Source: Planctomycetota bacterium (GTDB lineage Bacteria > Planctomycetota > Planctomycetia > Pirellulales > Pirellulaceae). Taken from it: DNA of 17,516 nt. Each line of letters opens with the position of its first letter. Position 1 is the stretch's first letter. The translations under genes and the position numbers were made by a program. The notes beneath the pieces are model-generated. The model was given only the letters and a program-made list of their open reading frames with translations, searched no databases and had not been told where the DNA came from. This document shows, in pieces, positions 7,957 to 15,923 of the stretch. Where the stretch lies: contig JAJDEH010000018.1 of assembly GCA_029259935.1 (NCBI GenBank), positions 1-17,516 of the forward strand, in the 5' to 3' direction.

Positions 7957-9987
7957 ATGAGCCAGCGTCGGATACTTGTGACGGCGGCTTTGCCTTACGC
8001 GAACGGACCGATTCACATCGGCCACCTTGTCGAATATATCCAGACCGATATCTGGGTCCGTTTTCAAAAACTGCGAGGTCACAACTGCATCTTCATCTGT
8101 GCCGATGACACGCACGGCACCGCGATCATGATTCGCGCTCGCGCCGAGGGCCGCAGTGAAGAAGACTTGATCGCCCAAGTAAAACAGGAACATGAACGCG
8201 ACTTCGCCGGCTTTGACATCGACTTCGACAACTACAGCAGCACGAACAGCCCGGAGAATCGTGAATTCTGCGCGACCATTTGGCAGGCGATTCGCGAAGC
8301 GGGCTTGGTCAAGGAAAAGGAAGTCGAACAGTTGTTCGATACCGAGGCGGGCACGTTTTTGGCCGATCGGTTTGTGCGGGGCAAATGTCCCAAGTGTGAC
8401 GCCGAGGATCAGCCGGGCGACAACTGCAGCAAGTGCGGCCACACCTACACGCCCGCCGAGTTGATTGATCCGGTCAGCACCCTGAGCGGTTCCACTCCCG
8501 AAACGCGCAGTTCGCTCCACTTGTTCATTGAACTCGAACAGCTTCACGAGTTCCTTGAGCAATGGTCGCAAAGCGGCGAGCATCTGCAGACCGAAGTCGC
8601 GAATTATCTGAAGGGACACTTTCTGCACGAACCGCTGCGTGATTGGGACATCTCGCGGCCGGCACCCTATTTCGGATTCGAGATTCCCGACAGTCCGGGC
8701 AACTACTGGTATGTCTGGTTCGACGCGCCAATTGGCTACATCGCCTCGACGAAACAATGGTGCGAACGCCAAGGCGAGGATTTTGATACTTGGTGGCGCA
8801 ACGAAGATACCGAGATCCACCATTTCATCGGCAAGGACATCACTTATTTCCACACGCTGTTTTGGCCCGGCATGTTGAAGTCGTCCGGTTTCAGCCTGCC
8901 GACCAAAGTCCACATCCACGGCTTCCTGACCGTGGGTGGCGAAAAGATGGCCAAAAGCAAAGGCACGTTTATCAAGGGCGAAACGTACTTGCAGCACTTG
9001 AACCCGGCATATCTGCGTTATTACTACGCTTCCAAGCTTGGCCCGCGGCTCGATGATTTAGACCTCAACTTGGAAGAATTCAATAACAAGGTGAATGCGG
9101 ATCTGGTCGGCAAAGTGGTCAATCTCGCCAGCCGCTCGGCGAAATTCGTGGCGGATGTCGGCCTCTCGGCAGAGTATCCGGACGACGGCGGGTTGTTCCA
9201 GCAAGCAGCCGATGCCGGCGACGAGATTGCCGCCGCCTACGAATCGTGTGACTATAACAGAGCGATGCGGCTGATCATGGAGTTGGCCGACCGGGCGAAT
9301 CCCTATGTGGAGACCGCCGAGCCTTGGAACCTGAGGAAGCAGCCCGATAAGGCAGCCGAGTTGCAAAACGTCTGCACGGTGGCGCTCAACCTGTTTAGGC
9401 AACTGGCGGTATATCTTGCCCCCGTGTTGCCTCGATTGGCGGAGCAAACCGGCGAGCTATTGGGCCAGCCAATTCAAGATTGGGACGAATCGAAACAACC
9501 ACTGGTCGGGACACCCGTGGCCAAATTTAAACATATGCTCCAACGAGTCGAAAAGAAGGATGTAGATGCGATGATCGAAGACAGTAAAGAAGCCGAGCCA
9601 CAAACCACGCCTCAGCACGACGACAGCGACCAACCGCTCAAGGACGAACCGTTGGCGGACGAGTGCACATTCGACGATTTCGTGAAGGTCGACTTGCGAG
9701 TGGTTCGCGTCGTTGCTGCCGAAGACGTGCCCGAAGCCCGCAAGCTGTTGAAGCTGACGCTAAGTCTAGGTGGCGACGAACGACGAACCGTTTTTGCCGG
9801 CATCAAACAAGCTTGCGATCCAGAGCAGTTAGTTGGACGGCTGGTCGTCATGGCCGCCAATCTGGCACCGCGAAAAATGAAGTTCGGCGTCAGCGAAGGA
9901 ATGATCTTGGCCTCGGGCCCCGGTGGCAGTGACGTGTTTATGTTGGGTGTCGCCGAAGGCGCGCAACCAGGCCAGCGGGTTCATTGA
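7957..9987 (+). CDS. metG: Methionyl-tRNA synthetase with C-terminal tRNA-binding domain
   Basis: Charges tRNA-Met with methionine in the cytoplasm and is essential for translation. The 676-residue protein shows the class I signatures HIGH (H20-H23, in [13 protein letters not shown]) and a KMSKS-loop variant K-M-A-K-S (330-334). A four-Cys zinc knuckle is present (C144, C147, C157, C160), as in the long E. coli-type enzymes. The anticodon-binding helical domain follows (about 355-530). After an acidic linker (about 540-568) comes an EMAPII/Trbp111-like OB-fold (about 569-676, ending [15 protein letters not shown]), which supports dimerisation and tRNA binding. Length and domain order match the E. 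coli MetRS class. The start at ATG 7957 has a good Shine-Dalgarno. The alanine in KMAKS is a mild variant and the enzyme should be active. A broken hydrolase gene follows 31 bp downstream. Confidence 0.98.
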   Translation: MSQRRILVTAALPYANGPIHIGHLVEYIQTDIWVRFQKLRGHNCIFICADDTHGTAIMIRARAEGRSEEDLIAQVKQEHERDFAGFDIDFDNYSSTNSPENREFCATIWQAIREAGLVKEKEVEQLFDTEAGTFLADRFVRGKCPKCDAEDQPGDNCSKCGHTYTPAELIDPVSTLSGSTPETRSSLHLFIELEQLHEFLEQWSQSGEHLQTEVANYLKGHFLHEPLRDWDISRPAPYFGFEIPDSPGNYWYVWFDAPIGYIASTKQWCERQGEDFDTWWRNEDTEIHHFIGKDITYFHTLFWPGMLKSSGFSLPTKVHIHGFLTVGGEKMAKSKGTFIKGETYLQHLNPAYLRYYYASKLGPRLDDLDLNLEEFNNKVNADLVGKVVNLASRSAKFVADVGLSAEYPDDGGLFQQAADAGDEIAAAYESCDYNRAMRLIMELADRANPYVETAEPWNLRKQPDKAAELQNVCTVALNLFRQLAVYLAPVLPRLAEQTGELLGQPIQDWDESKQPLVGTPVAKFKHMLQRVEKKDVDAMIEDSKEAEPQTTPQHDDSDQPLKDEPLADECTFDDFVKVDLRVVRVVAAEDVPEARKLLKLTLSLGGDERRTVFAGIKQACDPEQLVGRLVVMAANLAPRKMKFGVSEGMILASGPGGSDVFMLGVAEGAQPGQRVH

Positions 9988-10018
9988 TCCTTCGCAAATG
10001 AGTTGATGGTTCGTTACC

Positions 10019-10807
10019 ATGTTCAAGCGAATCGCTGACTGGGCGGTGATGTGCCCTTCGACTCATTCCATTCCCGTCGAAGGGAAAGAACGACGCGTGG
10101 TTGATTCCGAGTACGGGCCGTTCGAGGCATGGGTCGAACGGACCGGCGACGAGGCGAGCCCCGAGTTGTTTATCCTCAAATTCCTGGGAACTGGCGGCCG
10201 AGCCGAACGATCGACAGTGCATCCGGCCGAGTGTTGGAGCGAAGTATCAAGCGAAATTTGGTCGATCAATCCGCCTGGCTACGGCGGCAGCGCGGGGCGG
10301 GCCAGTATTCAAAAGATTCCCGAGATTGCTCGGGCGGCGTATTTCTCGATCAAAGAAGCAGCCAAAGAGAAACCGGTTCTGGTGACCGGAAACAGCATGG
10401 GGACTGCGGCCGCTCTGTATCTTGCCGCGCGGCATGATGTGGACGGAGTGTAGCTGCGAAATCCCCCACCGCTACGGCAGGTGATCGCCCAACGGCATGG
10501 TTGGTGGAATCTGGGCCTTTCTCGCTTCGTGGCTCGCACGGTTCCAGCAGAACTTTGCAGCATTCAAAACGCGGCCCAGTCACGGGCCCCGGTTGTGTTC
10601 GTTGTTTCGGGGCAGGACCGTACGGTTCCGCCTTCGTTTCAACAGCAAATCATCGGGGCCCACGCTGGCGAGAGCCGAGTCCTGCTGCTGCCCGATGCAG
10701 GGCATGCTTGTCCCATCGACGAGCAACAGGAAGCCGAGTATCTGGAGCTGCTGCGGTGGCTGCAAGCACAACTGACGGGGCGGAAAACTAGCCAGATTAT
10801 TGGCTGA
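10019..10807 (+). pseudogene. Alpha/beta hydrolase interrupted by an in-frame TAG
   Basis: Two open stretches, 10019-10453 and 10454-10807, lie in the same frame and are separated only by TAG at 10451-10453. Together they would give about 262 residues, normal for an alpha/beta hydrolase. The first part holds the oxyanion-region strand NPPGYGGSAG and the nucleophile elbow G-N-S-M-G (Ser126). The second holds the remaining triad positions, Asp in VVSGQDRTVPP and His in PDAGHACPID. The protein stopped at TAG would have 144 residues and lack catalytic Asp and His, so it should be inactive. Sequence on either side of the stop (VDGV / LRNPPPLRQV) reads as one continuous strand, and TTG (Leu) to TAG is a one-base change. 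A separate restart at GTG 10481 is possible but would make only a C-terminal fragment. Sequencing error or suppression cannot be ruled out. Confidence 0.8.
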
Positions 10808-10885
10808 AAGTGACGCGCGATGGGCTCGATTACGGGTCCTTTTCGAGTTCTTGAACAGATCCGGGTGGGACTGCCCCGCCGCTTA

Positions 10886-10914
10886 TTGTTTCCGGCAGGT
10901 CTGCTTTGCATAAT
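10886..10914 (+). promoter_or_regulatory. Candidate promoter for the exported isomerase-like gene
   Basis: TTGTTT at 10886-10891, a 17-base spacer, then CATAAT at 10909-10914 (5 of 6 to TATAAT). Transcription would start near 10921, giving a leader of about 54 bases. The -35 is only 3 of 6. Confidence 0.42.
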
Positions 10915-10964
10915 GGATTCCAGACAAAATTGTCGTCGACACCAGCGCACTTCATTCCCAGGCT

Positions 10965-10969
10965 GAGGA
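10965..10969 (+). promoter_or_regulatory. Ribosome binding site for the isomerase-like gene
   Basis: GAGGA, five bases before ATG 10975. It favours this start over the in-frame ATG at 10906, since the Tat signal begins right after 10975. Confidence 0.6.
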
Positions 10970-10974
10970 TTTCC

Positions 10975-11841
10975 ATGAATCTCAATCTTTCTCGCAGAAA
11001 GTTTCTCGCGCTCACTTCCGCCGCGGCGGCGGGAGCCACTTTTTTCGATGCTCCGCAAGTACTCCGGGCTGCCGGGCTGGCGGACAAAAAGGATCCCTAC
11101 GGCGGCTTTCCGATGGGAGCCCAGAGTTACTCATTGCGGAAGTTTAACGTGCATGATGCCATTCGCCATTTGCAAGGAATGGGGTTGCATCACGTTGAGT
11201 TTTTCAACGCGCACCTGAATGTAAATTCAACCGACGAACAGATCGCCGCGCTGAAGAAGGTTTTGGACAAGGCGGATATCTCGATCAGCGCTCACGGCGT
11301 GAATGGCTTCAATAAGAATCACGACGCCAATCGAAAGATTTTCGACTTCGCCAAGCGGGCCGGCATTCGCACCATCACGGCCAATCCGACGCGTGATTCG
11401 TTTGACAGTCTGGACAAACTGGTCGAAGAGTACGGCATCCGCATTGCGATTCATAACCATGGCCCAGGCGCTCTCTACGACAAAGCGAAAGACACCATCG
11501 ACGCCATCAAGGACCATCACAAGCTGATCGGTGCCTGCGTCGACACGGGCCACTACATTCGCAGTGCGGAAGATCCTGCCGAAGTGGTACTCGCCCTGGG
11601 CGACCGCGTGTATGGCGTGCACGTCAAGGACGATACCCACAAGGGTGATCGCGGGTCTCACAACGTCGTGATCGGCGAAGCGAACCTGGACGTCGTGGCC
11701 CTGTTCAAGGCCCTTCGCAAGGTGAAATTCCCCGCCGACGGCAGCCTGTCGCTGGAGTATGAAGCGAATGCGGATAACCCGATGGAAGACATGAAGCAGT
11801 GCCTGGTCGTGGCTCGCGAGGCGATCGCCAAATCGGCCTAA
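10975..11841 (+). CDS. Tat-exported sugar phosphate isomerase/epimerase-like TIM-barrel protein
   Basis: The 288-residue product opens with a twin-arginine signal: S-R-R-K-F-L at 6-11 followed by an Ala-rich hydrophobic stretch, so it is probably exported folded, with its metal, to the periplasm. The rest is a xylose isomerase-like TIM barrel (AP endonuclease 2 superfamily). Expected barrel-end metal ligands are visible: E75 in HHVEFF, H162 in IHNHGPG, D190 and H193 in CVDTGHY, H216 in YGVHVKDDTH and E261 in SLEYE. These proteins isomerise or epimerise sugars or inositol-like compounds; planctomycetes encode many exported copies with unknown substrates. The start with its Shine-Dalgarno places the Tat motif at the very N-terminus. 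The gene has its own candidate promoter and is followed by a strong hairpin, so it is probably a single-gene unit. Confidence 0.88.
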   Translation: MNLNLSRRKFLALTSAAAAGATFFDAPQVLRAAGLADKKDPYGGFPMGAQSYSLRKFNVHDAIRHLQGMGLHHVEFFNAHLNVNSTDEQIAALKKVLDKADISISAHGVNGFNKNHDANRKIFDFAKRAGIRTITANPTRDSFDSLDKLVEEYGIRIAIHNHGPGALYDKAKDTIDAIKDHHKLIGACVDTGHYIRSAEDPAEVVLALGDRVYGVHVKDDTHKGDRGSHNVVIGEANLDVVALFKALRKVKFPADGSLSLEYEANADNPMEDMKQCLVVAREAIAKSA

Positions 11842-11856
11842 AGGGCCTTGGGAAAA

Positions 11857-11892
11857 CGAGATGCCCGGATTCTGGACAAGCCGGGCATCTCG
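11857..11892. terminator. Perfect 12-bp hairpin after the isomerase-like gene
   Basis: CGAGATGCCCGG at 11857-11868 pairs fully with CCGGGCATCTCG at 11881-11892 around a 12-base loop, beginning 16 bases after the stop codon. On the + strand no T-run follows, but an AAAA tract precedes it (11853-11856), so on the minus strand the hairpin is followed by TTTT. It may be a terminator with a poor tail, a transcript-stabilising end, or a terminator for antisense transcription. Confidence 0.6.
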
Positions 11893-11936
11893 ACCGCCCC
11901 CATGGACGTTCGCCCCGGCCGCCCAGGCGACATTCA

Positions 11937-11965
11937 TTGACCAAGCCGAGGTGGCACTCTAGAGT
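11937..11965 (+). promoter_or_regulatory. Candidate sigma70-type promoter for hisF
   Basis: TTGACC at 11937-11942 (5 of 6), exactly 17 bases, then TAGAGT at 11960-11965 (4 of 6). Predicted transcription start near 11972, with a 5' leader of about 68 bases before hisF. Confidence 0.52.
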
Positions 11966-12039
11966 AGAGGTTTAGGGCCAACCGCTCATGGGGGCCCCGA
12001 CTGCATCGGTTTCCGAGCACTTTTCTGTTGGTTCATGCC

Positions 12040-12807
12040 ATGCTTGCCAAGCGTGTGATTCCATGTCTGGACGTCGACAAGGGTCGCGTCGTGAAGGGGA
12101 CGAATTTCGTCAAGCTTCGCGATGCGGGCGACCCGGTCGAAGTCGCTGCGCGGTACGAACAAGAGGGTGCCGATGAACTGGTGTTTTTGGATATCACGGC
12201 CAGCCACCAGGGCCGGGATATCATGATTGACGTCGTCCGTCGCACGGCCGAACAGGTTTTCATGCCGCTAACGGTTGGGGGCGGAATCCGCAATTTGGAC
12301 GACATCCGAGCCCTGCTGAACGCCGGCACCGACAAAGTGTCCATCAACTCGGCCGCTTGCCGCGATCCGGACTTTGTCCGCAAAGCCGCCCTGCGGTTTG
12401 GCAGCCAGTGCATCGTGGTGAATATCGATCCCAAACGGATCCAAAATAATGGCCGGGAAGTTTGGGAGGTCCACATCAATGGAGGCCGCCTGCCGACCGG
12501 GCTGGAAGCCGTCTCCTGGGCTCGGCAGGTCGAACAATTGGGTGCGGGAGAAATCGTCCTGACCAGCATGGATTGCGACGGAACAAAAGACGGCTACGAT
12601 TTAGAAATAACCGCCGCCGTTAGCAGCGCCGTGTCGATTCCGGTGGTTGCCAGCGGCGGAGCGGGTAAACCGGAACACTTGGCCGACGCCGTACTTGAGG
12701 GCAAGGCCGATGCGGCACTAGCGGCCAGCATTTTTCATTTCGGAGAGTATTCGATTCGTGAAACCAAGCAGGTGATGGCCGCACGGGGAATCCCGGTGAG
12801 GCTGTAG
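12040..12807 (+). CDS. hisF: Imidazole glycerol phosphate synthase, cyclase subunit
   Basis: HisF takes ammonia made by HisH and converts PRFAR to imidazole glycerol phosphate and AICAR, linking histidine and purine synthesis in the cytoplasm. The 255-residue product is a (beta/alpha)8 barrel with near-canonical sequence: [20 protein letters not shown] at the start, [25 protein letters not shown] and [11 protein letters not shown]. The catalytic aspartates fall at D11 and D130, the numbering of well-studied HisF enzymes. That numbering supports ATG 12040 rather than TTG 12028, since MLAKR is the conserved N-terminus. No clear Shine-Dalgarno precedes it. No other his genes are in the window, so the pathway is scattered, as is common in planctomycetes. 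pilT follows only 24 bp later in the same frame, so the two may share a transcript. Confidence 0.97.
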   Translation: MLAKRVIPCLDVDKGRVVKGTNFVKLRDAGDPVEVAARYEQEGADELVFLDITASHQGRDIMIDVVRRTAEQVFMPLTVGGGIRNLDDIRALLNAGTDKVSINSAACRDPDFVRKAALRFGSQCIVVNIDPKRIQNNGREVWEVHINGGRLPTGLEAVSWARQVEQLGAGEIVLTSMDCDGTKDGYDLEITAAVSSAVSIPVVASGGAGKPEHLADAVLEGKADAALAASIFHFGEYSIRETKQVMAARGIPVRL

Positions 12808-12819
12808 CCTTTCAGGAAC

Positions 12820-12824
12820 AGGAG
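12820..12824 (+). promoter_or_regulatory. Ribosome binding site for the pilT-like gene
   Basis: AGGAG, seven bases before ATG 12832. It selects this start over the in-frame TTG at 12826, which is only one base away from the site. Confidence 0.65.
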
Positions 12825-12831
12825 TTTGCGC

Positions 12832-14070
12832 ATGGCAACGGTCGACGCCGAAAAACAGAATCCAGAGGATACGAAAGCCGCCCCCTCCACGGAAAGCGCC
12901 CCGTTAGACGATCTGCTCGCCAATGACCCGATGGCCAAGGCGATGGCCGAAAGGCTGTTGCATAGGAAGAGGGACCTTGAGGTCGATAAGTTGTTTCGTG
13001 CGTTGGTCAAGCTCGAAGGGAGCGATCTGCATCTGAAGGTCGGACGCCCGCCGATGATTCGTACGAGAGGCGAACTGCGTCCATTGAGCCGCGGCCCCGT
13101 TGACGATGAAGAGATGGTCCGTTTGCTCATTCCCATGATGGACGAGCGAAATCGACAAATTTTTACCGACACGGGCGGAGCCGACTTTGCTTATACCTGC
13201 GACGTGGATGGCACTGAATGGCGATTTCGCGTCAACATGCTGACGCAGTTGGGACGCATCGGCCTGGTCGCTCGGCGAATCAATAACTGGATTCCCGATT
13301 TTGAGGGCTTGTATCTGCCTTCGTCGGTCGAGCGGCTTTGTAATTACGATCAAGGCTTGGTGCTGCTGGCCGGCGTGACTGGTTCCGGCAAGTCGACCAC
13401 GATCGCCTCGATGTTGAACTATGTGAACCGCAAGTACCGCAAACATATTCTTACGCTGGAAGATCCCATCGAGTTTGTGTTCACGGAAGAACTGTGCCTC
13501 ATCAACCAGCGCGAAGTCGGCCAGGACGTGGTTGATTTTGGCATCGGTATGAAGCACGCCGTTCGCGAAGATCCCGACATCATGTTGGTCGGCGAAATGC
13601 GCGACGAAGAAACGTTCATGACGGCGATTCACGCCGCTGAAACGGGTCACCTTGTGTATGGAACGATCCACGCCGCCAGCGCCTCGACGACGATCGGCCG
13701 TATCCTCGACTTATTCCCCGAGGAAATGCACGGTGCCATCCGCAGCGCCATCGCCTTCAACATGAAGGGCATCGTTTCGCAAAAGTTGCTCAAGTCGATC
13801 AAGCCGGGCGTCCCCCGTGTGCCGACCGTGGAAATCATGTACTTCAACCCCACGATTCAGAAACTAGTACTGGAAGGCAGCGACCACAAGTTGCCCGACG
13901 CCATCCGCATCGGTGTTGAAGACGGGATGCAAGACTTTACCATGAGCCTCAAGCAACTCATCGACGACGAACTGATCGACCGGCCCACGGCATTCGCCGT
14001 CGCTCCGAATCAAGATGCTCTGAAGATGGCGCTGAAGGGGATCGACGTGAAGGCACCGGGTATTTTGTAG
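12832..14070 (+). CDS. pilT: PilT/PilU-type hexameric ATPase
   Basis: Member of the secretion-superfamily ATPases that power retraction of type IV pili at the inner membrane. After an acidic, poorly conserved first ~50 residues, the PAS-like N-domain appears (GSDLHLKVGRPPMIRTRGEL, 63-82). The RecA-like core is complete: Walker A GVTGSGKST at 181-189, Asp box TLEDPIEF at 208-215, Walker B DIMLVGEMRD around 249-258 and His box TGHLVYGTIHA at 271-281. It should bind and hydrolyse ATP. The PilT C-terminal AIRNLIRE motif is replaced by TIQKLVLE (341-348), so it may be a PilT-like or PilU-like variant and not a strict PilT. Length (412) is somewhat above the usual 340-380, mostly from the N-terminus. 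It sits between hisF (24 bp) and two degenerate GspE/PilB-like genes, pointing to a shared pilus-like machine. Confidence 0.9.
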   Translation: MATVDAEKQNPEDTKAAPSTESAPLDDLLANDPMAKAMAERLLHRKRDLEVDKLFRALVKLEGSDLHLKVGRPPMIRTRGELRPLSRGPVDDEEMVRLLIPMMDERNRQIFTDTGGADFAYTCDVDGTEWRFRVNMLTQLGRIGLVARRINNWIPDFEGLYLPSSVERLCNYDQGLVLLAGVTGSGKSTTIASMLNYVNRKYRKHILTLEDPIEFVFTEELCLINQREVGQDVVDFGIGMKHAVREDPDIMLVGEMRDEETFMTAIHAAETGHLVYGTIHAASASTTIGRILDLFPEEMHGAIRSAIAFNMKGIVSQKLLKSIKPGVPRVPTVEIMYFNPTIQKLVLEGSDHKLPDAIRIGVEDGMQDFTMSLKQLIDDELIDRPTAFAVAPNQDALKMALKGIDVKAPGIL

Positions 14071-14237
14071 TTTCCAGCGGCAATACAGCGAGAGCATTCA
14101 TCCGGCAGTGACTTCCGACGCCATAACATTCTCACATCACGACGCAACAACTTCTCAGCAGCACCCGCGAGCCTGCCCTTGCACTTGCTTTCGACCGACG
14201 TTTGAAAAGTTGACCAGAATATAGGCCAGCCTGTCTC
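14071..14237. other. Gap between pilT and the GspE-like pair
   Basis: 167 bases. No open frame, hairpin with T-tail or well-spaced promoter is evident. A TATAGG sequence at 14220-14225 is too close to the ATG at 14238 to be a convincing -10. No Shine-Dalgarno precedes that ATG. Confidence 0.4.
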
Positions 14238-15899
14238 ATGCTCGATATTGTCATTTTGTATTTTCTTTGCAAGTCGATCGGAAAGACCATCCGTGACAAA
14301 GGCCGGCAACCTCTTGGGTATCAGATTGGGGCGGTGGTGGTCTTTTACGGAAGCTGGATCGTTGGCGTGGTCTTGCTATTTGTCATCATGTTTGTGATGG
14401 ACCTGATCGCCGGGGGGGAAACGGAGTCCCCGCTGCGCCTGGTCGGACTTGGCGTAGGATTAGTGGTCTTTTTTGGCATGATGATTCTCAGTGAGTTGAC
14501 CTATTTCATGATCATCAAACGTTTGTCTCCCATTGGAGATGCGGCCGCCATGGCGGGCGACGGCATTCCGGCGGCCCCAGACGCGCCTCCGCCACCCTAT
14601 ATGCTGGGCCCGCCGGTTGAATTCAAGGCGGCCGGCGCGGACGGCAAAGCGGCTCAGGGGAATCTGATTGTCGCGCGCAACGTGCCGGCCTTTCCGATGG
14701 TCAAGGAACTGTTCGCCGACGCCATGACAAAGCGGGCCGCGATCGTCATGTTGGACTACCAGCAGCAGGCAGTTGGAGTACGTTACGAAGTCGACGGCGT
14801 ATGGCACAACATGGGGCAACGAGATCGCCCCACCGCCGATGCCATGTTGGGCTCGATGAAAAAGTTGGCCGACCTGGAACCAGGCGAGCGGCGTCTGAAA
14901 CAACAAGGAAGTTTCAAGGTTGAGTTTTTCGATAACAAAATCGAGTGCAGCCTGACGAGCCAGGGAGTCAAGACGGGCGAACGCGTGATGCTCAAGCTGA
15001 TCGGAAAGACCGACCATCTTAATGAACTCCCCTCGCTGGGGATGCGTCAAAAAATGCTCGGCCAACTGACCGGCATGCTGAACGATCCAGGGGGAGGATT
15101 GATTCTTGTCTCGGCGGCGCCCGGCCAAGGCCTGACGACGTCGTTCGCTGCCACGCTGCGGGCCGCCGACCGGTTCACGCGCGACTTCGTCGGCTTCGAC
15201 AACGTCGCCGATCCCCTGCCCTACGTCGAAAACATCAACATGATGACTTTTGACAAGGCGGCCGGCCAAACGCCGAACCAAATGTTGCCCGGTGTCTTGC
15301 TCAAGCAACCTGAAGCCTTTGTTCTGGCCGATATGGTCAACCAGCAGACGGTCGAAATCCTCTGTGACCAAGTGAACGATCACGGGAATCTCGTGGTCGC
15401 CAGCATCCAGGCCAATGAATCCGTCGAAGCGTTTTTGCGCGTCCTGGCGATGAAGGCACCCGCCGACAAATTCGCCAAGGCAATCAAAGCCGTGGTCTAT
15501 ACGCGGCTGGCAAGACGTCTTTGCGAAACTTGCCGGCAGCCTTACCAGCCCACGCCGCAATTGCTGCAAAAGCTGGGACTGCCTCCTGGCCGAGTCAACA
15601 CGTTGTACCGCCAATGGGAGCCACCGCCGCCCGAGGAATTGGTGGATGAAAAGGGCCGGCCCATCCCGGCCCCCGTCTGTCCTAGTTGCTCCAATCTCGG
15701 TTATCTTGGACGATTCGGGCTCTACGAACTGCTTGTCGTGGATAACAAGATGCGACAGGCGCTGGCGCGTCAGCCCAAAGTAGAAGTTCTGCGTCGGGTC
15801 GCCGCCGCGGCCGGACACCGTTCCTTGCAAGAAGAAGGAATCGCCGCCGCCGCGCGGGGCACCACTTCGCTCAATGAGATCCAACGGGTCTTGAAGTAA
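14238..15899 (+). CDS. Membrane-anchored GspE/PilB-like protein with degenerate ATPase motifs (copy 1)
   Basis: 553 residues. Hydrophobic segments at about 1-12, 28-57 and 66-93, with the motif CKSIGKTIRDKGRQP between the first two, form an N-terminal membrane domain not normal for GspE/PilB. A Pro/Ala-rich linker follows (100-125). From ~150 on the layout is that of GspE/PilB: the N2-like segment VGVRYEVDGVWHNM, SQGVKTGERVMLKL, the core, then a four-Cys zinc site (C429, C432, C481, C484) and GRFGLYELL. Walker A reads A-P-G-Q-G-L-T-T-S (294-302), with Leu299 in place of the lysine. The Walker B position reads V-L-A-D-M (362-366) with no Glu. The His box reads VVASIQAN, with Gln391 for His. 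Canonical ATP hydrolysis is therefore unlikely, and a structural or regulatory subunit is inferred. The next gene is its paralogue, 24 bp downstream. Confidence 0.85.
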   Translation: MLDIVILYFLCKSIGKTIRDKGRQPLGYQIGAVVVFYGSWIVGVVLLFVIMFVMDLIAGGETESPLRLVGLGVGLVVFFGMMILSELTYFMIIKRLSPIGDAAAMAGDGIPAAPDAPPPPYMLGPPVEFKAAGADGKAAQGNLIVARNVPAFPMVKELFADAMTKRAAIVMLDYQQQAVGVRYEVDGVWHNMGQRDRPTADAMLGSMKKLADLEPGERRLKQQGSFKVEFFDNKIECSLTSQGVKTGERVMLKLIGKTDHLNELPSLGMRQKMLGQLTGMLNDPGGGLILVSAAPGQGLTTSFAATLRAADRFTRDFVGFDNVADPLPYVENINMMTFDKAAGQTPNQMLPGVLLKQPEAFVLADMVNQQTVEILCDQVNDHGNLVVASIQANESVEAFLRVLAMKAPADKFAKAIKAVVYTRLARRLCETCRQPYQPTPQLLQKLGLPPGRVNTLYRQWEPPPPEELVDEKGRPIPAPVCPSCSNLGYLGRFGLYELLVVDNKMRQALARQPKVEVLRRVAAAAGHRSLQEEGIAAAARGTTSLNEIQRVLK

Positions 15900-15923
15900 A
15901 ATCTCCCTACCGAGTCGTCCTCC

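Noticed and set aside
7888..8997. 369-codon minus-strand frame opposite the 5' half of metG
   Set aside because: The + strand is unmistakable metG. The antisense translation has no known domain and no ribosome binding site.
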